NCBI RefSeq assembly: GCF_002105535.1
Contig: NZ_CP015848.1
Coordinates: 3,452,926-3,516,925 of the forward strand
Direction: 5' to 3'
DNA: 64,000 nt
Source: Magnetospirillum sp. ME-1
GTDB taxonomy: Bacteria > Pseudomonadota > Alphaproteobacteria > Rhodospirillales > Magnetospirillaceae
Shown piece by piece: positions 60,418 through 64,000 of this stretch. Numbering within the stretch: position 1 is the first letter of the stretch; each line of letters starts with the position of its first letter. Below the pieces are notes generated by a model. The model made no database searches and had not been told where the DNA came from. It worked only from the letters and a program-made list of their open reading frames with translations. The position numbers were made by a program, and so were the translations under genes.

Positions 60418-61926
60418 ATGAAGATCGCCTTTTCCAAGCCGTCGCAGCCCACCACCGGCGCCATCGCCGTCGGCATCCTTGAAGGCAAGGTGCTGACCGG
60501 CACCGCCCAGGCGCTGGATGCCCAGGCCAAGGGCGGCATAGCCCGCGCCATCGCCGCCTCGGGCCGCTTCGAGGGCAAGAAGGGCCAGACCCTGACGATC
60601 CTGGCTCCGGCCGGTCTGGAACTGTCCCGCGTGCTGCTGGTCGGCCTGGGCAAGGCCAAGGACCTGGATTGCCTGGCGGCGCAGGCCTTCGGCGGCACCG
60701 TGGTGGGGCAGTTGCAGACCTCGGGCGACGCGGACGTGGCCGTCGCGCTGGACGTCATTCCCGGCTCGCCGCTGTCGGCCGCCGAGTTCGCTGCCCAGGC
60801 GGCGCTGGGGGCGCGGCTGCGCTCGTACCGCTTCGACAAGTACTTCACCAAGCAGAAGAAGGAGGACAAGCCCTCCTTGAAGAAGCTGACCCTGATGACC
60901 GAGGCGGCTTCCGAGGCCAAGTCGGCCTTCGCTCCGCTCGACAAGGTGGCCGACGGGGTGTTCCTCACCCGCGACGTGGTTTCCGAGCCCGCCAACGTCA
61001 TCCACCCGGAATCCCTGGCCGAAAAGGCCGAGGGCCTGAAGGAGCTGGGCGTCGAGGTCGAGGTGCTGGGCGAAAAGCAGATGAAGAAGCTGGGCATGGG
61101 CTCGCTCTTAGGCGTCGGCCAGGGCTCGGAGCGCGAATCCAAACTGGTGGTCATGCGCTGGCAGGGCGCCAAGGATAAGGGCGAGGCCCCGGTGGCCTTC
61201 GTCGGCAAGGGCGTCACCTTCGATTCGGGCGGCATCTCCATCAAGCCGGGCGCCGGCATGGAGGACATGAAGTGGGACATGGCGGGCGCCGGCGCGGTGA
61301 TCGGCGCCCTGGCCGCCCTGGCGGGCCGGAAAGCGCGGGTCAACGCGGTGGGTGTGGTCGGGCTGGTGGAGAACATGCCGTCGGGCACCGCCCAGCGCCC
61401 CGGCGACGTGGTGACCTCCATGTCGGGGCAGACCATCGAGGTGATCAACACCGACGCCGAGGGCCGCCTCGTGCTGGCCGATGCGCTGTGGTACACCCAG
61501 GACCGCTTCAAGCCGAAATTCATGGTCGACCTCGCCACCCTGACCGGCGCCATCATCATCGCCTTGGGCAACGAATACGCCGGCCTGATGGCGTCCGACG
61601 ACAAGCTGGCCGATCGCCTCACCGCCGCCGGCAAGGCGGTGGACGAGAAGCTGTGGCGTCTGCCCTTGGGCGAGTCCTACGACAAGCAGATCAAGTCCGA
61701 CATCGCCGACATGAAGAACGTGGGCGGCCGCGAAGGCGGTTCCATCACCGCCGCCCAGTTCCTCAAGCGCTTCACCAACGACGTGGCCTGGGCCCATCTG
61801 GACATCGCCGGCATGGCCTGGAGCAAGAAGGACGCCGCCACCTGCCCGAAGGGTGCGACCGCCTTCGGCGTGCGCCTGCTGGACCGGCTGGTGGCCGATT
61901 TCTACGAGGAGAAGGGGGGCAAGTAG
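60418..61926 (+). CDS. pepA: leucyl aminopeptidase
   Basis: The product is 502 residues from the ATG at 60418 with GAGG 6 bp upstream; an ATG two codons earlier is possible. M17 metal-site motifs are complete: VGKGVTFDSGGISIK, MKWDMAGAGAV and NTDAEGRLVLADAL. It is a Zn or Mn aminopeptidase of peptide turnover, and PepA can also bind DNA. The paralogue follows after 3 bp. Confidence 0.95.
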   Translation: MKIAFSKPSQPTTGAIAVGILEGKVLTGTAQALDAQAKGGIARAIAASGRFEGKKGQTLTILAPAGLELSRVLLVGLGKAKDLDCLAAQAFGGTVVGQLQTSGDADVAVALDVIPGSPLSAAEFAAQAALGARLRSYRFDKYFTKQKKEDKPSLKKLTLMTEAASEAKSAFAPLDKVADGVFLTRDVVSEPANVIHPESLAEKAEGLKELGVEVEVLGEKQMKKLGMGSLLGVGQGSERESKLVVMRWQGAKDKGEAPVAFVGKGVTFDSGGISIKPGAGMEDMKWDMAGAGAVIGALAALAGRKARVNAVGVVGLVENMPSGTAQRPGDVVTSMSGQTIEVINTDAEGRLVLADALWYTQDRFKPKFMVDLATLTGAIIIALGNEYAGLMASDDKLADRLTAAGKAVDEKLWRLPLGESYDKQIKSDIADMKNVGGREGGSITAAQFLKRFTNDVAWAHLDIAGMAWSKKDAATCPKGATAFGVRLLDRLVADFYEEKGGK

Positions 61927-61929
61927 CCC

Positions 61930-63393
61930 TTGCGCATCACCTTCCGCTCTCCCCCCGCCACATTCGAAGGCGCCATCGCCGTCGGGTTGTGGCGGGGCCG
62001 CATCGCCACGCCATCGTTTGCCGCCCTGGACGGCGACGGTTGGCTGTCCCGGGCCTTGAAGCGCCTGGGCTTCGACGGCGATGCCGAGGAGACGGAGCTG
62101 CTGCTGGCCCCCAAGCCGCCGCTGACCACCCTGGTGGCGTTCGGGCTGGGCAAGGGGCGCAGGCTGAAGGCAAAGCGCCTGCGCCGCATCGGCGCCTGCC
62201 TGCTGGACGAACTGGACGAAAGCCGCGCCCGGTCGGCCACCGTCCTGCTCGACCTTCCCCCCGATCAGGTGGCCGAACTGGCCTACGGGCTGCGGCTCAA
62301 ATCCTATCGCCCTCTGTCCAAGTACCGCACCAAGTACGATCCCGACGACGAGGACGACATTCCGCCGGTGCTGGAGCACGTGGCGGTCTGCTGCGCCCAG
62401 CCCGACGAGGCCGAACGGCTGTTCGCGTCCCACGAGGCGGTGGCCAGGGGGGTGTTCCTGGCCCGCGACCTCACCGACGAGCCGGGCAATGCGCTGGGAC
62501 CCGACGAATTCGCCGGGCGGGCCCGCCTGCTGGGCAGCCTGGGCGTAGAGGTCACCGTGCTGGACGAGGACGCGATCGCCCGGCAGGGACTCAACCTGCT
62601 GGCGGGCGTGGGGCAGGGCAGCAAGCGGCCGCCGCGCCTGGTACTGCTGCGCTGGAAGGGGGCGGAGGGACGGCCGCTGGTGCTGGTGGGCAAGGGCATC
62701 ACCTTCGATACCGGCGGCATCACCATCAAGGACGCCGAGGACATGGAGCTGATGAAGGCCGACATGGCCGGGGCGGCGGCGGTCATGGGTGCGCTGTGCG
62801 CCGTGGCCGGGCGCAAAGCCCGCGCCCATGTGTGCGGCGTGCTGGCCCTGGCCGAGAACATGCCCTCGGGCTCCGCCCAGCGCCCCGGCGACGTGGTCAA
62901 ATCCTTTTCGGGCCGGACGGTGGAGGTGATCGACACCGACGCGGAAGGCCGCCTGGTGCTGGCCGACGCCCTGGCCTGGGCGGCGGAACGCCTGAAGCCC
63001 GCCGCCATGGTGGACATCGCCACGCTCACCGGCACCACCGAGGAATTGCTCGACGCCGAGTATGCCGGCCTCTACTGCAACGACGACGGACTGGCCCAGC
63101 GTCTGCTGCGGTACGCCAAGGCGGAGGAGGAACCGCTGTGGCGGCTGCCGCTGACCAAGGCCTGCGACGAGGACCTGAAGTCGGACATCGCCGATCTCAA
63201 GCACTGCGCCTGGGGTGACGTGCCCGACAACGACGACGCGGCCCGCTTCCTCGAGCATTTCGTGCCCGAAAGGCTGCCCTGGGCCCATATCGACATGGCC
63301 GGGCGCGAATTCGCCGACGAGGACGACCCGCTGTGCCCTGAGACGGCGACGGGGTATGGGGTCAGGCTGTTCGACGCCCTAGCGGGAGGCTGA
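61930..63393 (+). CDS. second leucyl aminopeptidase family protein
   Basis: The product is 487 residues from a TTG start, 3 bp after pepA; GGGGGG lies in the end of pepA. The M17 metal and catalytic residues are all present: VGKGITFDTGGITIK, MKADMAGAAAVMG and DTDAEGRLVLADAL. It is about 35-45% like its neighbour by eye, with a distinct N-terminal regulatory domain and a Cys pair (VCCAQPDE). Tandem duplication with divergence is likely. Its end overlaps the convergent glycosyltransferase by 15 bp. Confidence 0.88.
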   Translation: MRITFRSPPATFEGAIAVGLWRGRIATPSFAALDGDGWLSRALKRLGFDGDAEETELLLAPKPPLTTLVAFGLGKGRRLKAKRLRRIGACLLDELDESRARSATVLLDLPPDQVAELAYGLRLKSYRPLSKYRTKYDPDDEDDIPPVLEHVAVCCAQPDEAERLFASHEAVARGVFLARDLTDEPGNALGPDEFAGRARLLGSLGVEVTVLDEDAIARQGLNLLAGVGQGSKRPPRLVLLRWKGAEGRPLVLVGKGITFDTGGITIKDAEDMELMKADMAGAAAVMGALCAVAGRKARAHVCGVLALAENMPSGSAQRPGDVVKSFSGRTVEVIDTDAEGRLVLADALAWAAERLKPAAMVDIATLTGTTEELLDAEYAGLYCNDDGLAQRLLRYAKAEEEPLWRLPLTKACDEDLKSDIADLKHCAWGDVPDNDDAARFLEHFVPERLPWAHIDMAGREFADEDDPLCPETATGYGVRLFDALAGG

Positions 63394-64000
63394 GCGCGGC
63401 TTGGGCGCCGACTGGACGTCGTGGGCGATGGCCTGGAGCAGCAGCTGGAAGCCCAGGATGGTGGGCATGGCGGCCAGCATGACGGTGCCGGCGGTGCGCG
63501 GCACGCCCGAGGCCACCGAGGCGATCCACTGCGCCGTCCCTTCCACCATCCCGAAGACCAGCAGCGGCATGCCGATCAGCAGGTAGAGCGAGGCGATGGT
63601 GAAGTCGCTGATGAAATAGCGGAACAGCAGGCGCTTCAGGAATCCGCGCAGCAGCAGCGGCGGGAAGTCGCGCAGCACCTTGGCCACCGACAGCGACGAG
63701 ACCTCGTCGCCATAGCGCGCCGGCATGGGCACGTCCTCCACCGGCAACCCGGCCATGCCCAGCTGGATCAGCATGTCGCTTTCGAAGAAATAGCGCTCGG
63801 CCAGCCGGCCCAGGTCCAGCTCCTCCAGGGCGCGGCGGTGAATGGCGGTGTAGCCGTTGCTGGGGTCCATCACCCCCCATTGGCCCGACGCCGCCTTGAC
63901 CAGGAACGACAGGCCCGAATTACCGATCAGGCGGACCGGCGGCATGGCTTTCAGTTCCGGCAGATGGCGGAAGCGGTTGCCCTTGGTGTAGTCCACCCGG
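63379..64000 (-). CDS. family 2 glycosyltransferase (DPM1/ArnC type), C-terminal part
   Basis: The gene runs off the right edge, so only the last 207 residues are seen. The visible part has GVMDPSNGYTAIHRRALEEL, YFFESDMLIQLGMAG, VPMPARYGDEVSSLSV and two C-terminal membrane helices (FTIASLYLLIGMPLLVFGMV, AGTVMLAAMPTILGFQLLLQ). This fits a GT-A polyprenyl-phosphate glycosyltransferase of the DPM1/ArnC group. Substrate unknown. Confidence 0.82.
   Translation of the reverse strand, partial: RVDYTKGNRFRHLPELKAMPPVRLIGNSGLSFLVKAASGQWGVMDPSNGYTAIHRRALEELDLGRLAERYFFESDMLIQLGMAGLPVEDVPMPARYGDEVSSLSVAKVLRDFPPLLLRGFLKRLLFRYFISDFTIASLYLLIGMPLLVFGMVEGTAQWIASVASGVPRTAGTVMLAAMPTILGFQLLLQAIAHDVQSAPKPRSASR

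Overview
The window is high-GC DNA with the gene content of a Rhodospirillales alphaproteobacterium. A Magnetospirillum/Paramagnetospirillum-type organism is my best inference, from the chemoreceptors with a shared C-terminal domain, bacteriohemerythrin, PHA synthase, sulfite oxidation genes and the alphaproteobacterial order lptF-lptD-surA-pdxA-rsmA. No magnetosome gene is visible, so the genus stays an inference.

Layout. (1) Positions 1-4494 are the right end of an integrated element. It ends in a 3' fragment of a tRNA-Gln gene at 4451-4494 and carries clustered palindromes, an 11-bp iteron-like array, small unknown genes, an AT-richer PAS histidine kinase and a bacteriohemerythrin. (2) Positions 4803-14679 hold a tightly coupled minus-strand cluster that looks like a periplasmic copper/thiol relay: two NosL-family proteins, a DsbD_2-type membrane protein, a P1B copper ATPase, an HMA-like protein, a CxxC/CCxxC metal-binding peptide, a TlpA-like thioredoxin lipoprotein, an unrecognised polytopic membrane protein, an ABC ATPase with an FtsX permease and small membrane proteins. 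No target cuproenzyme is present in the window. This is the best candidate for an undescribed system. (3) Positions 14744-21639 carry an FNR-like site between two small genes, a SoeABC-type sulfite dehydrogenase operon, and a divergent radical SAM enzyme coupled to an exported OmpA-like lipoprotein, with twin operators between the divergent units.

(4) Positions 21633-25558 hold two secreted unknown proteins, a transmembrane chemoreceptor and tRNA-Glu. (5) Positions 25629-30927 form the coupled operon aminotransferase-hom-glpX-recJ; its GlpX has lost key catalytic residues. (6) Positions 31056-41720 hold an OmpA-like lipoprotein, phaC, a large PAS/GAF histidine kinase, a SPOR-like lipoprotein, cytochrome b561, a cytidylate-kinase-like protein, a soluble chemoreceptor and a small Cys-rich protein. 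(7) Positions 41813-48819 are the LPS-transport/outer-membrane biogenesis operon lptF-lptD-surA-pdxA-rsmA, without an adjacent lptG. (8) Positions 48894-53199 hold an FAD-linked oxidase, a TsaC/Sua5 protein, a DUF2325 protein behind a Fur-like box and a GNAT protein. (9) Positions 53806-59281 hold cysQ, an orphan molybdenum hydroxylase large subunit, a Memo-AMMECR1 fusion and the divergent AmmeMemoRadiSam radical SAM gene. (10) Positions 59348-64000 hold a flippase-like membrane protein, two tandem leucyl aminopeptidases and the 3' part of a glycosyltransferase gene.

Most minus-strand genes overlap by ATGA, GTGA or TGATG junctions, so the clusters are probably polycistronic and translationally coupled.
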